Source: Capsicum annuum (taxonomy: Eukaryota; Streptophyta; Magnoliopsida; Solanales; Solanaceae). Taken from it: a DNA stretch of 64,000 nucleotides. Positions within the stretch are counted from its first letter, which is position 1. Each line of letters starts with the position of its first letter. Where the stretch lies: positions 144,390,339 through 144,454,338 of the forward strand of contig NC_061114.1 of assembly GCF_002878395.1 (NCBI RefSeq). The letters run 5' to 3'. A model generated the notes under the pieces. That model did no database searches. It saw nothing but the letters and a program-made list of their open reading frames with translations, and was not told where the DNA came from. The position numbers and the translations under genes are program-made. Of this stretch, positions 47,500 through 59,934 are shown one piece after another.

Positions 47500-49345
47500 T
47501 ACGTTACAAGTTTTCCATATACATTTTATGCTTTGTTAGATCCAAGAGCTTTTTTATACTATGTTACTCTTTATATAGAAGTTAATTTTGGTGTCAGTCC
47601 TAAAATTCTAGCAGAGCCTTTCTTAGTCTCTAACCTAGTAGGTAAATCCATCATAGCTAGCCAGGTATACAGGAACTGCCCGATTATGATATCTCAGAAA
47701 ATCACCTCAGCAAATTTAGTCGAATTAGAGTTAACTAATTTTGATGTCATTCTTCGCATAGATTGGCTTCATTCCTTCTATGCATCAGTCGACTGCAGAA
47801 ACAAAATTGTCTAGTTTCAGTTTCTATATGAACTAGTCCTAGAGTGGAGGGGTAGTACTTCAGCACTTAGGGGTCAGCTTGTTTCTTACCTTTGGGATAG
47901 AGAAAAAGATATCTAAGGGATGTATCTACCATCTCGTTTGAGTCCAGGACTCTAGTTCAGAAAACCCTACTCTTAAGTTAGTGTCAGTAGCATATAAATT
48001 ACCAGATGTATTTCCCGACGATCTTTTCGGAGTTTCTCCTGAAAGGGTAATTAATTTCAAAATTGATCTTCTTCCAGATAATTAGCCCTATCTATTCTTC
48101 CATACAGAATGGCTCCAACAAAACTCAGAGAATTAAAAGAGCAGCTAAAGAATCTCCTATAAAAGGAATTCATCAGACCTAGTAAATCTCCGTGGGGCGC
48201 ACCAGTTTTATTCATGCGTAAGAAAAATAGTTCCCTCCGAATATGTATTGACTACCATCAATTAAATAAAATCACACCGCCAAGAATAAGTATCCACTTC
48301 CCAGAATCAATGACTTATTTGACCAACTTCAGGGTGCCAGTTACTTCTCTAAGATAGACCTCAGAACAAGCTATCATTAGCTCAGAGTCAGGGACTGTGA
48401 TATTCTAAAAATATCTTTCAGAAGTTGGTATGGTCACTTTGAATTCTTAGTCATGTCCTTTGGTCTTACCAATGCTCCAGTAGTCTTCAAGGACTTGATA
48501 AACCATGTGTTCAACCAGTACTTGGACATGTTTATCATAGTCTTCATAGATGACATTCTCGTCTAATCCCGCAGTGAACATAATAATGTAAACCATCTCA
48601 GAATAGTATTGAAGACTCTCAAAAATCATTAGTTATTTGCCAAATTCAGTAAGTGTGAATTTTGGCTAATTTCAGTCGCTTTTCTTGGCCATATAGTTTC
48701 CGGTGATGGTATTAGAGTTGATCCCTAAAAGATCGAAGCAGTGAGAAATTGACCCAGACCTATCTCTCCATCAGATAGTAGGAGTTTCATGGTTTTGGTT
48801 GGCTATTACTGATGGTTCACTGAGGGATTTTCCTCTATGTCCAGATTGACTTAGTAGAAAGTCAAGTTCCAGTGGTCACATTCTTATGAGAAGAGTTTTC
48901 AGAAGTTGAAGACTCGACTCACTACAGCTCCAGTGTTGGCCTTACCAGATGGTTCAGATGGCTTTGTGGTGTATTATGATTCCTTTAGAGTTGTCTTGGG
49001 GTGTGTTCTGTTGCAGAGAGGTAAGGTCATAAGAAGTTTAAATCCCATAAGAAGAATTACCCTAGTTATGATCTTGAGCTAGCAGCAGTAGTGTTTACCT
49101 TAAAGATTTGGAGGAACTATTTGTATGATGTTCACATTGATGTGTTAATAGACCATAAGAGACTGCAGTATGTATTCTCTTAGAACTACCTAAATATCCA
49201 TCAGAGAAGCTGGTTAGAGTTGTTGAAAGACCACGACATAGGTGTCCTATATCATCCGAGCAAGGCCAATATATTGGTCGATGCTATCAGTAGAATGTCT
49301 ATGGGTAGTATTGCTCATGTTAAGGACAGTAAGAAAAAATTAGCT
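47500..49345 (+). pseudogene. Protease, RT and RNase H of element B
   Basis: Protease 47533-47814: 'MLDPRAFLYYVTLYIEV', where the active-site D-P-G has become D-P-R; then 'LVELELTNFDVILRIDWL'. RT: 'KLPDVFPDDLFGVSPER' (47998), '[14 protein letters not shown]' (48175), FIDD at 48543-48554 followed by a TAA two codons later. RNase H/connection: 'GVLYHPSKANILVDAISRM' at 49235-49291. There are stops and small deletions throughout, and one lost Gly in the protease core. Confidence 0.85.
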
Positions 49346-49539
49346 TAGAAAGTTCATCAGCTAGCCTGACCAGGTGTCTACTTAGTCGATTCAGCAGAAG
49401 GTAGTGTATGGGTATAAGCAGTTTAGAATTATCCCTAGTTTCTAAAGTGAAGGAAAAGTAGGAAAGGAATCCCAGTCTAGTTAAGTTGAAAGAATTAATC
49501 AGAGATTAGAAGGTAGAGGTTTTCTTCCAAGGGGGAGAT

Positions 49540-49940
49540 GGTGTTTTGCATTATCAGGGTTGACTATGTGTTCCAGGCGTAGAGGACTTGAGGTAGCGAA
49601 TTCTTGCAGAAGTGCATAGTGTGTGCTACTCTATTCATCCAATGGCGATTAATATGTACTGTGATTTATGGGAGATCTATTGGTAGGAGTTGGATGAAGA
49701 TATATATGCAGAGTTTCTAACTATGTGCTTGATATGTCAGCAAGTTAAGATTGAGTATCAGAAGCCTAGTGGGTCCATGTAGGAGTTCAACATTCCTACC
49801 TAGGAATGGGAAAAAGTAAACAAGGACTATGTGATGGGTTTGCCTCATACTCGTCGTCAGTATGATTCGGTTTGGGTCATTATCGATATGATGACTAAAT
49901 AAGCTCATTTCCTACCAGTCCATACCTATTACTCAGTCGT
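49540..49940 (+). pseudogene. Integrase remnant of element B with large deletion
   Basis: Keeps the zinc-binding end ('LICQQVKIEYQKPSGSM' near 49727) and the first catalytic block ('VNKDYVMGLPHTRRQYDSVW', where the usual Asp is at the D of 'KDY'). The reading stops after 'AHFLPVHTY' at about 49930 and joins directly to the region before the C-terminal tail. Compared with A (35438-36047) about 600 bases are missing, including the second Asp and the Glu of the DDE triad. Confidence 0.8.
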
Positions 49941-49949
49941 TTTAAAAAG

Positions 49950-50275
49950 GTAGCTTATGAGATTGAGTTGTCTTCAGATCTATCTTTAGTCCATCTAGTG
50001 TTTCATGTCTACTTGCTAAAGAAATGCATAGGTGACCCATCAGCTATAGTCCCCATAGAGGGTATAGATGTTCAAAACAGCCTCTCTAACGAAGAGATTC
50101 CAGTCAAAATCCTTGATTATCAGATTTGTAGACTGAGAAACAAAGAAGTCTCTCTAGTCAAAGTTCTTTGGCGGAATCAGTCCATTGAGGGAGCTACTTG
50201 GAAAGTAAAAGCTGATATACAGACCAAGTATCCTCACCTCTTTTTTGCAAACTCATATCATCTTAAGGTAATAGT
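49950..50275 (+). pseudogene. Chromodomain-like C-terminus of element B, open frame
   Basis: Open from 49968: 'SLVHLVFHVYLLKKCIGDPS', 'EEIPVKILDYQICRLRNKEV', 'LVKVLWRNQSIEGATWKVKA', 'TKYPHLF'. The chromodomain-like part (residues about 45-90 of the frame) has the aromatic and W-x-N..TW positions expected. The frame runs on to 50504, but the last 80 residues are 3' leader translated by chance. It is the most complete copy of this tail in the window. Confidence 0.75.
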
Positions 50276-50529
50276 CTTTCTTAAGCTTATTCAGATTCAT
50301 GCTCAGATTTTCCATTACACACTTAGTATCAGTTTCCATTTCATATTCAGTCTTATGTTTAAGAGTCAGTTTAGTCATGTACTCATGCATAAAATATGCA
50401 TGTTTAGTGTGAACTTTAGTATGTCAGTAATGACAATCAGAGAATCATATTTCAGATGTTCATGTTTAGTAAGTAAGTCCATTCTACTAGTCCTCTCAGC
50501 TTAGTCAGTCTCTTTCGAGGATGAATGTT

Positions 50530-50545
50530 CCCAAGGGGGAGATAT
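50530..50545 (+). promoter_or_regulatory. Polypurine tract of element B
   Basis: cccaagggggagatat immediately before the 3' LTR start at 50546. Confidence 0.9.
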
Positions 50546-52983
50546 TGTAAGACCTCATGAAATTCTAAGCTCTAATCAGCCTTTTAAGCTTGCTAAGGGG
50601 TCCCAAACATAGAAAATTCTATCTAAGTATCCATACTTAATGTTATTTTATCCTTTGAAATTTGAAAATCTTATTTTGTGACCATTACATCCATTAAATA
50701 TTGATATTGAGTTATTCATGATCAGAAATATCAATAGGTGTTTCTGGACAAGTTTTGGAATTTTTCAAATCTCATTTAGATTATGTTCGAATGACCAAAA
50801 TAGTGAGTAAATGCAACCTTGACGCATTGCGTCATCCATAGCACCAACAAATAACTTTTCCCTTAGCTCAGTGCAATTTCCAGTGAATCAACGCAGACTC
50901 AACATGGTGCGTTGGCTATCACGTCGATGCCAATGATGCAATGCATCGTCCTTTTTTTTTTATGATTTGATTTTTAAGTAATTAAATAAGACGCATCCTC
51001 AAGGTTAATTGAGTCTTTTTCCCATGCCCTTCAGCACCCATAACACAAAATTTAACCCTCTTTTAGCAAAATATAGTCATTCTTTTACAAATTTCTCAAG
51101 AACAAAAACCCTAGGTGAATTATATTCAAATTCAAGGCTCCAGATTCCACCATTAATTTTCCAAAATTCACCAACTAAGGTATGTGAAGTGTTCATCCAG
51201 GGGTTCCTTCCACCCTTGAACACCAAAAAACTCTTTTAAAGCTCATGTAGAGTGATTTTATGATTCCTATGATTTGAATTAAAGTGTATTCATGATTATT
51301 ACTTAATTGGGTTTCTATTTCATTATTTATTACAAGATTCATGTAGAGTTAATTGATATGGGTGATTTATCATGTGAATTCATGTTGAAACTCTTGGAAT
51401 TATGAAATTGGAATTCAATCCTGATGCCTACATGTTGTTTTAGTATTATGTGCATATATTATGCCCCACAATTTTTTCATAAATTGCTCATGTGAGTGAA
51501 ATAATGAAATTATTTCATGTTTACATAAATGTAAGTTTATGTCATGCAAGTGTTTGCTTGAACGCCCAAATGAATGAATGATGACTAAGTAGATAGTTAC
51601 CATATCTCAAGATTATGATATGTCTTTTAATTTTATGCTATTGAGTCCTAAGTGTATTTAATACCCAATAATTTAGCTGTTTATCTAGAGCCATGATCAA
51701 TCATAGAGTAGAATCAGTCATGTCTCAATCAGTAGAATTCAGTCAGTTACAGAATATAGGAAAACTCAATGAACTTAGAATCAGTCTAGTTTAGTTCAAT
51801 AAAAAAATTAGTTCAGTTAAGTTATATAGTACCATTAGTAATAGTTCAGTCTAGCCTAGTATAGTTTAGAATTCAATCTAGTGTCTGTTTAGTTGGAAGT
51901 AGGATTCAGCACCGAGTGAACCCTAGTATGGGGATCCACCTAACAGTAGAGGGTGCAATCCTTAGAAGTAGTTCTTGCATTCCAGAACTACGTAGCCAGC
52001 ATAAGTTGAGACATCAACCTGTCAGTTGAGGGTTGATGAGGTGATCTACCTACTAGTTGAGGGTACCATATTTCTTCTTCAAAGTACCTACCATATGAGG
52101 GTGACTCAGTACTTGTCCTTACCCATGGCACTGTATTGACACCCTTCCAACTGGGGTTAGATGTTGGACCCTAAATCAGTTAGAGAAGGGGCATTATTAT
52201 TTTCCAATGTCTCAATTTCAGATTCTGTCTTAGTATAGAACTCTATTTATTTCTGCAGATTCAAGACTGTCAGACAAAGTTGTTTAGCTCAATACGGGAC
52301 ACAGTATAGTTACACATAATCAAGGTTGTCAGATACGGTCATTCAGTTATTAGTAGTTTAGTATTCAGTGTTATTATGATCTCAGTACAGTTTACATATT
52401 CATGCATGTACTCTCATTCAGTCATACTCATGATATTAAGTTAGATTTGTTCATGCATATGAACCCATGTATTTTAGCCTATCTCACTTAGCATACCAGT
52501 ACATTCAAAGTACTGACGCATATTTTTCTTTTGCGTTGTGATGTCTTATATCATAGGTTTATACGCACAGGCTCTCGAGCACCCTTAGCAATTCAGATTC
52601 TCAGCATACAAATTTAGTAGTGAGTCCTCATAGCTCGATGACATAATTATTTATTTCAATATTTCAGTTTATTTTTAGTAGTCGGAGTTAGTTGGGGACA
52701 TGTCCTAGCAACTCCACAGTTAGACAGTTTAGAGGCTTTTCAGACTAAAGTTTTTTTAGAAAGTTGTTCAGATTTTAGTATTCATATTTAGTCTTCATAT
52801 TGTGATACCATATTCAGTATTATTTACAGTATTAAACCTTATGGCCAAATTTTTGCCTATTTTTTGCATATTTACCATATTACTATTTATTTATTGCAAC
52901 AGGTGCCATTCGTGGGTTAGCTTGTGGTCCTTCAAGATTATAAGCACCGTGTAGCATCAAGGATACAGATACAGGGCATTACA
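50546..52983 (+). repeat. 3' LTR of element B
   Basis: Starts tgtaagacctcatg, ends ..acagggcattaca. It is followed by gagga, the right copy of the target duplication, and then E LTR sequence. A T-tract at 50953-50961 is private to this copy. Confidence 0.9.
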
Positions 52984-53736
52984 GAGGAATTCCCTGGTTA
53001 TCCTTGATACCTCTCATTTATGCTGCTAATATGCACTAGGCTCTTTTAGCACGGGGACCTTAGCCAATATAGACCGTGCATGCCTATTTATGATGGTTGA
53101 GCTACTTAGTCCAAGATAACATTTTATTATATTGCTAAACCTCTTTCCCTACCCTAGCATCTATTCAATATAACATGCACACTAAGTTTGAAATTGTACA
53201 CTAAGTTTGAAATTAAACTTTTGACTGACGTTATTTTATCATTATCCCTAGGTTACATGCTAGTGCTCACCCTACTAACCATCTTCGGATGCTACATCTC
53301 CATGAGATATAGGGTTCGAAGATAGTTCTACTTTTCCTATACAATGATAATTTAGATCAAATTTAATTATTACGGTGAAGTGGTGAGTTTCCATTCTCTG
53401 AAAGACTTGATCAATCCATCATTTTTTCCTTCTATAAAATATAATCGAAAATATCACATTTACATTGTTAGTGACATTATCATGGCTAGGGTCAGGGGCA
53501 TGTCTCCACATAGGTTATTTTCTAGTTTGGAGGCTTTGTGAAAATTAATATGGATTGGGTGTTGATGCTGGCACTCTTAGATGTCTTTGAACTTATTACT
53601 CTCTATCTTATTAATATTCGGAATTCAAACATTGCTAGAAGTGTTATTCTCTATTAATCTAGACAATGTGGGTGGCTCCTATTCTTAGTGGAGTTGAGAA
53701 ACCCATCTTGGCCAGACCCTCATTTGAGTCGTGATA
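52984..53736 (+). repeat. 5' LTR of E, right piece
   Basis: Starts gaggaattccctggttatcc, matching 1265-1283 (ggtattccctggtcttcc), and ends ..gagtcgtgata. A primer site follows. A 20-base tandem stretch 'cactaagtttgaaattgta..' lies at 53190-53212. Confidence 0.8.
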
Positions 53737-53740
53737 AAGC

Positions 53741-53752
53741 TGGTATCAAAGC
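53741..53752 (+). promoter_or_regulatory. Primer binding site of element E
   Basis: tggtatcaaagc, one base from the initiator tRNA-Met complement. The leader behind it (53753-53916) parallels the C leader at 56386-56510 ('gagggagaggctatgag', 'ttgtgttctacttt'). Confidence 0.85.
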
Positions 53753-53916
53753 CTAGGATTATGGAAAATTGGGTGTCCATAAAGATGTATTAAGAAGAGT
53801 CTCTTTCATGAGAGTATAATGCCACATATTTATGAGGGAGAGGCTATGAGAATTTTAGGAATTCTCTCTTTCTTGTGTTCTACTTTTGATCCTGAAATAC
53901 CTTGCATTTTTTCCCT

Positions 53917-56371
53917 TGGAAATTTCAACGGTTTTGGACTTTCTAGACATTATATGACTCACCATACTAGTCTTATGGTAAGGGTATGGGTTAGGTGACC
54001 CATTCATATGTTTTTTCTAGCATTAGGTGGTGTTAGGTGGCTGAGTTTCTAAAATGGGTATGACCTAAGTGGGTACGAGTCGTATGGTAGGTGATGGGGA
54101 GTATTGTATGGTTTTCCTTCACTTAATCTCAAACTTGGTAACTAAACTTTGATTTAAGTATGAGTGGCTCACTATGAGTTATGAGATAGGGTATGAGTGG
54201 TATAGTCTAACTCATATGATTGACAATATCAATCCCTATTAATTATTCCTAGGGTATGATTTATGGGTACCAATTGTATTATTCGGTACGAGTGAGACTT
54301 AGGAATCATAGATTAGTTACTGTGGGGGTTGAGATTCTTCTTAGTGTATGAGTGGTAGGTACCACTCATATCAAGGGTATGGATGGGTGAGGGTGGTTGT
54401 ACCCACCTGCGGGAAATTAATACAGTTTAAGTTAGTGGTATTCTAGATATTTCCCCTTATTTTAACTCCTTGGGACCCTACGACTTAAAATACCTTTTGT
54501 AGGGCTTCATTAACCTATTTACAATCAACCAAACACTCTAAACTCTCTCAAAATATTTCAACGCTCTTGGGCTAAGAAAAACCTAGGGTTTTCTTTAAGT
54601 GGTAAATTGAGGCTCATAGGGGTGATTTTTTCTTATCTTGTTCTCACTCTTAGGCAAGATACTTCTCCCTCATTGTTAGTTCCAATTAAGGACATATTTT
54701 ATGAATTATTTTTATGGCATATCTATTACAAGGTTTGGGGTTTTCAATTATATGCTGGGGTTTTTTGTTACAATGGTTGGTTATGGTTTTTCCATGTATT
54801 TTACTTATGATTTTTATATTATTATGGTGGTTTTAATATTTGGCATAATGGGGATGGTTAATTGGTACTTAGTGTTGGCTTTGGAAATACTATACGCCTA
54901 ACATGTTTGATAAATTGCCTATGAGAATGCTTTTACTTTTTTGTTGGACTTCTAATGGAAATATTGCATTATTTAACTTTTTAATGGAACCCTAAATGGT
55001 TTGGATTGGTTAAATGGTAAGGTCTTGGTGGTTATGGTTTGTCAAAATTAAATCAATGTGGGGTACAAGGAAATCTCCCAAGCAAACTTAATAATGAAAA
55101 TCTTGTGGGGTACGTGGGATTCCCCCAAGTAAACTAGATAATGTAATCTATGAGTACATGGTAATCCATATACTTATCAAAGATAGCTAAGGACATTGCT
55201 TACAAGTTATAGTCGTTATGATGATACCACTACTTATATCCTTGGTTAATAGTAAATGGAATAGTGGTTTGGTTGTGTGGTAATGGTCTTAATTGGGTAA
55301 TAATGGTGGGGTGTGTTAGTGAATAATGATGGAGTGAGCCTAATAGATGGACACTGGAAACTAATGTTTGCCGACATGAGGATTGGTCATGTCGACCATA
55401 AATGATAATTATGGGGTAAACAGGAATCCCCTAAGTAAACTTGTAAATATGTATCATAGAGAATGAAGGGTACCAAGGAATCCTATACTCCTATGGTATC
55501 TTCAGTTTGTATGGATACATACATATACCGAGGCCTATTCAGGTGCTTACACTGGACCCATATAGGTCATGGGTAATTGTAGGACATTTAAGCTATACAT
55601 ATCCAGGTTAATGGTTTTAAAGGCATACTAAACCAAGTTCCTTTTCCCAGCATGGTTATATATATGTATATATATGGTTGTGAATTCACATAGTTAGTTT
55701 AATTAGTTTTAAAGGTTAGAATTATTTTATCCTTATCCTAAGTACATGCTAGTATTCAACCACAAACATATCTTTAGGTAGCTATAACCCCATGCAATGC
55801 AGGATCCTACCATTCTACTCCTTCTTAGTGATCAGATTCATGATCATCTATTGGATTAAAGTGGTGAGCTTCCTTATTTTGAAAGGATCCATTGCATATC
55901 ATGGACGTAATAATACTTTAGTCATTTCATAGACATTGGTTTTGGCTATGGCTGGGGGCTTGTCCCAATCAGATTTTTTTTACTTTTGGCTAGAGGCTTT
56001 GTTGAACGACTATGGGTTATGAATAGGCGATGTTAGTTTTAGCATTGGTCTTAAGGCTTATAACGGTTGAATTTATTTGATTTATGATAGTACTATTTGG
56101 TTTTGGATTATATATACATTTTTGGTAATGTATTGGTTTATGTTATGGTTATTTATTGGACAATGAATGGTTGGACTTGATTAAGTTGGTCATGATCATG
56201 GACCTATCCCAAAGTTTAGATTTGTAATAAATGTTATCTTGTTATATGTTTGGAATTCATCCACCTCAGGGTATTCATATTTGGAGGTTGGGTTGGGTAA
56301 TGGGGTGGTCCTCAGTCCTAGTTGGTCATAGGATGACCATTACAACAAGGCCCTAGTTTGGTTCATGTCAA
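53917..56371 (+). repeat. 5' LTR of element C
   Basis: The end at 56371 is fixed by the primer site; the start is placed at tggaaatttcaacgg by analogy with E-type LTRs. U3 (53960-54400) is full of 'gtatgagtggta / tacgagtcgta' words. It pairs with 60721-62267 from 54857 on. The frames at 54607-54901 are LTR sequence. Confidence 0.75.
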
Positions 56372-56374
56372 TAT

Positions 56375-56386
56375 GGTATAAGAGCT
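56375..56386 (+). promoter_or_regulatory. Primer binding site of element C
   Basis: tggtataagagc, one base from tggtatcagagc, a few bases behind the LTR end. Confidence 0.85.
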
Positions 56387-56580
56387 TTATGTTCATGGTC
56401 AATTTAGAGTCCACAAAGCTGTGTCGAGTAGAGTATCTTTTAAGGGTGTGTATCGCACAACACTCATAAGGGAGAGGCTACAAGGCGTTTAGGAAATACT
56501 CTTTTCTTTGTGTTCTATTTTAAAGCTTGGAGTGTAAGTAATGGAATATCCTATAATTTTATTTATTTGCTTTTCAGATC

Positions 56581-57725
56581 ATGCCTCGATGATCTAAAGT
56601 TCACAGAAATGCCTCTGTCACAACTTGGGACAATATTTATAGGACACGCTTTTCTCATAGCAACCACACTCGATTTAGGGGTCCTATCCATGATTTCTCA
56701 AGAGTTCTAGTGATTCCTTCTACTCCTCCTCAGGCTCCCCGAGATAATGTGATGAACGTGCAGTTTCGCCAATCGATTCATATAATTTCTCAGTTGGTAG
56801 CCTCTCAAGCTTAGCAAGGGGCATCTAGTATTACATCTTTTGAGGCCACAAGGGTTAGCTAATTTATGAGGTTGAAGCCTCTAACTTTTAGTGGTGTTAG
56901 GTAGAGAAGGATCCTCAAAGTTTTTAGGATGAGATGGAAAAGATCTTTAGGATCATGCAGTCCACAAATGTGTAAGAGGTGAATTTTACTTCCTAACAGC
57001 TAAAAGATATGTTATACCAATAGTACGAGGAATTGGATTAGGAATGAGGTGAGGTTGATGGGTCTTATCTATGGGAAACTTTTTCTAAGATTTTCTAGAT
57101 TGCTTCTTTCCTCTAGAGTTGAGGGAAGTAAAGACAGAGGAGTTTGTTAATATAAAATTGGGGAAGATATCGATTAAGAAGTATACCTTGAAATTTCACC
57201 AGTATATTAGGTATGCCTCGGAATTAGTTTCTAATATAAGGGTTAGGATGGGAAAGTTTACTTCAGGACTATTTTGAGATTTGATCCTTAAAAGGAAAAT
57301 AGCATTGTTGATCAAGGACATGGATATTTTTAGGTTGGTTATTCATATGCAATAGGTAGAGAAAGAAAAGATAAAATAGATGGAGATAGGGGAGAGGTAG
57401 GGTAAGATTTTCAGGTTGTCATAGAATGATGGAAAACAACAAAATGGTTGGGATAGTGGTAAGTGGCCAAAAAAAAGTGGGGGAGTTCTGGTTCTTTCTT
57501 CACAACTAGTGCTCCTTACTCGAAGTAGTCAGTTGATAGGCATCAGCAGGATAGCAATAACATTAGGTAATAAGGTACCGAATCTCAGGAAAGTAGGGCC
57601 TAATTGGCCTTATCATGTCCTCTTTTTAGGCTCTTTGGTTGGTTACATCGAGGTTTCTATAAGGAGGGAAAGGACATGTGCTTCAAATATGGCCAGCCAG
57701 GTAATATTCTAAGAAATTATTCGAT
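56581..57725 (+). pseudogene. gag of element C
   Basis: ATG near 56581 (MPR then a stop). Pieces follow: 'TPPQAPRDNVMNVQFRQSI' (56733), 'EMEKIFRIMQSTNV' (56932), and 'KYTLKFHQYIRYASELVSNI' (57180) with 'RVRMGKFTSG'. The knuckle at 57679-57720 reads CFKYGQPGNILRNY, so only the first Cys remains. Stops and frameshifts occur throughout. It is the same gag type as E and F. Confidence 0.8.
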
Positions 57726-57899
57726 TGGTAAGGTTGCTTAGAGAGCAAATAAGGTTCTTGTAGCCTCTTTATCTGCTCCTACATCCAGGTGTGTTGGTTT
57801 GACTTTTGTTTCTACTTTTAGTACCTACATAGTTCAAATTTGATTATATGTACTTATTACCAGACAAGAGTCTGAGGCATCACCTGATGTTGTGATTTT

Positions 57900-58246
57900 T
57901 ATGTTGAAACTCTTTTCTCAAGATGTTTATTATTTACTTGATATGGGGTCTTCTCTATCTTATGTGTCCCTATTTGTTGTTGTGTATTTATGTTTTAATC
58001 CTAAGGTTATTTCAGTTCCTTTTCTTTTTTACCTCGGTAGGTAACTCTATGGTTACTAAAAGAGTCTATATGGGGTTTATGGTATTTATTGGTAGTAAGG
58101 AGACTTTGGGGGAATTTTTTGAACTAGATATGGTGGATTTTGATGTCATTCTAGGAATGGATTGGTTATACTTGTTTTGCACATCCTTAGATTGTAAGAC
58201 CCATAAGGTTGTCTTTAGGTTCCCTGTTGAGCCAATTATTGAGTAG
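57900..58246 (+). pseudogene. Protease of element C
   Basis: Active-site region near 57930: 'YYLLDMGSSLSYVSLFVVV', keeping D-x-G. A frameshift near 58030 is followed by 'STSVGNSMVTKRVY', 'ELDMVDFDVILGMDWLY', running to 58246 in one frame. It is the best-kept protease in the window but split over two frames. Confidence 0.85.
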
Positions 58247-58339
58247 GATGGTGGTTCCCTAGCTCCTAAGGGGTGGTTTATATCATATCTTAGAACTTGG
58301 AGGTTAATCTCAAATGGGTGTCCCTATCATTTAGTCTAG

Positions 58340-59840
58340 GTTAAAGTTTCTAAGTCAAAAGGTCCTTTTTTGAATTTGGTTTTGATGGTAAATGAGTTTT
58401 TTGAGGTTTTTCCTGATGATCATCCTGGGGTTCCTCCAGATAGGGAGATTGAGTGGGGGATTGATTTGGTTTTGGACACTCGTCTAATATATATTCTCCT
58501 GATTGAATGGTTCTGGCTGAGTTGAGGTAACTCCAGAAGAAACTTAAGGATCTTTTAGAGACGGGTTTCATTCATAATAGTGTATCCCCGTGAGGTGCAC
58601 CAGTGTTATTCATGTGTAAAAAAAATGGTTCCCTTTGGATGTGTATTTAATATCTATAGTTTAATAAAGTGATGATTAAGAACGAGTATTCTCTTCCAAG
58701 AATAGATGACTTGATTGATCAGTTTTAAGGTGACAAATTTTTTTCTAAGATAGATCTTCATTCTGGTTATCATCAGCTTAATATTAGGGAGGTGACTATC
58801 CCAAAGATAGATTTTCACACCCGGTATGGGTACTTTCAGTTATTGGTTATGTCATTCAGTTTGACCAATGCCCGATGGTATTTACGGATTTGATGAATAG
58901 GGTATTCCATCAGTTTATAGATCTTTTCATCATTGTATTCATTAATGACATTTTGGTGTACTTTAAGAGTGAGGTGGATCATGCCAATCACCTATTTGTG
59001 GTGTTGGAGTCCTTGATAGAGCAATAGTTGTATGCCAAATTCTTGAAATATGAATTCTTGTTGAACGTTGTTACTTTTTTCGGGTTATATTATTTCTAGT
59101 GAGGGGATCATGGTGGATTCATAAAACATGTTGTTGCTTGAAAGGTGGCCTAGATGGATGACTCCAACTGATATTCAAAGCTTCTTTGGTTTAGCTAGAT
59201 ACTACAAGACGTTAGTGGAATATTTTTTTAGGTAGCTGCCCCATTGACTAAGTTGACTCCGAAGTAGGTAAAGTTCTCTTAGTCAGATGTTTGTAAGGGT
59301 AGTTTCAAGAAGTTGAGGGATAACCTAACTTTGTCTTTGATTTTTACCTTTCCTGAGGCAATGAGGGGTTTGTGGTTTATTATTATTTATCTCGAGTTGG
59401 ACTTGGTTGTGTTCTGATGTAGTATACAAGGTGATAGCCTATGCTTATAGGCAGTTGAAGGTACATAAGAAAAACTATCCTACTCATGATTTGGAGATAT
59501 TAGCCGGGGAGTTTTCATTGAAAATCTGGTGGCACTACTGCTTTGAAATGCACGTGGACATCTTTTTTTATCATAAGATTTTATAGTATGTGTTTACTCA
59601 AAAATAGCTTAATCTTAGGAAAATGAGGTGGCTTGAAGTTCTCAAGGATTATGACATAAGTATTCACTACCATCTAAGTAAGGCTAATGTTGTTGTTGAT
59701 GCTCTTAGCAGGTTGTCCATGGAAAGTTTAGCTCATGTTGATAAGGAGAAGCAAGAGTTTGTGAAGGATATTCACCGCTTGGGTAATCTTGGAGTTTGTC
59801 ATTTGGAGTCTGGGAATAGTGGTTTACTGGTATAAGAAGT
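58340..59840 (+). pseudogene. RT and RNase H of element C
   Basis: RT starts 'VNEFFEVFPDDHPGVPPDRE' (58391). The catalytic box at 58939-58950 is FIND where FIDD is expected (a GAT to AAT change), so the first catalytic Asp is lost. RNase H: 'FVVYYYLSRVGLGCV' near 59369, with the catalytic Asp of D-x-S replaced. The connection phrase 59623-59835 is open: 'MRWLEVLKDYDISIHYHLSK', 'ANVVVDALSRLSMESLAHVD'. Confidence 0.85.
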
Positions 59841-59934
59841 GATTCTGTCGTCTCTTGGTGCAGAGATCAAGGAAAAGCAAATGTTAGATCGTATCTTGAT
59901 AAAAATCAAAGGTTATATATGTGGGAAAAAGGTA

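Larger units (their letters stand above)
43724..52983 (+). mobile_element. Element B: dead gypsy chromovirus, same family as A
   Basis: 5' LTR 43724-46082, primer site, gag, protease, RT, RNase H, truncated integrase, chromodomain-like tail, polypurine tract, 3' LTR 50546-52983. It is flanked by gaggc and gagga, a 5-bp target duplication with one change, and the host LTR continues exactly across it. LTR divergence by eye is similar to A (roughly 13% over the first 160 bases). It lacks about 600 bases of integrase compared with A. Confidence 0.9.

Noticed and set aside
50270..50504. C-terminal 80 residues of the 178-codon frame in B as real protein
   Set aside because: The corresponding stretch in A is the non-coding 3' leader before the polypurine tract; the frame is open by chance.
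54607..54901. Hydrophobic overlapping frames resembling membrane proteins
   Set aside because: T-rich LTR sequence of element C; both frames lie inside the LTR and differ in the partner LTR.
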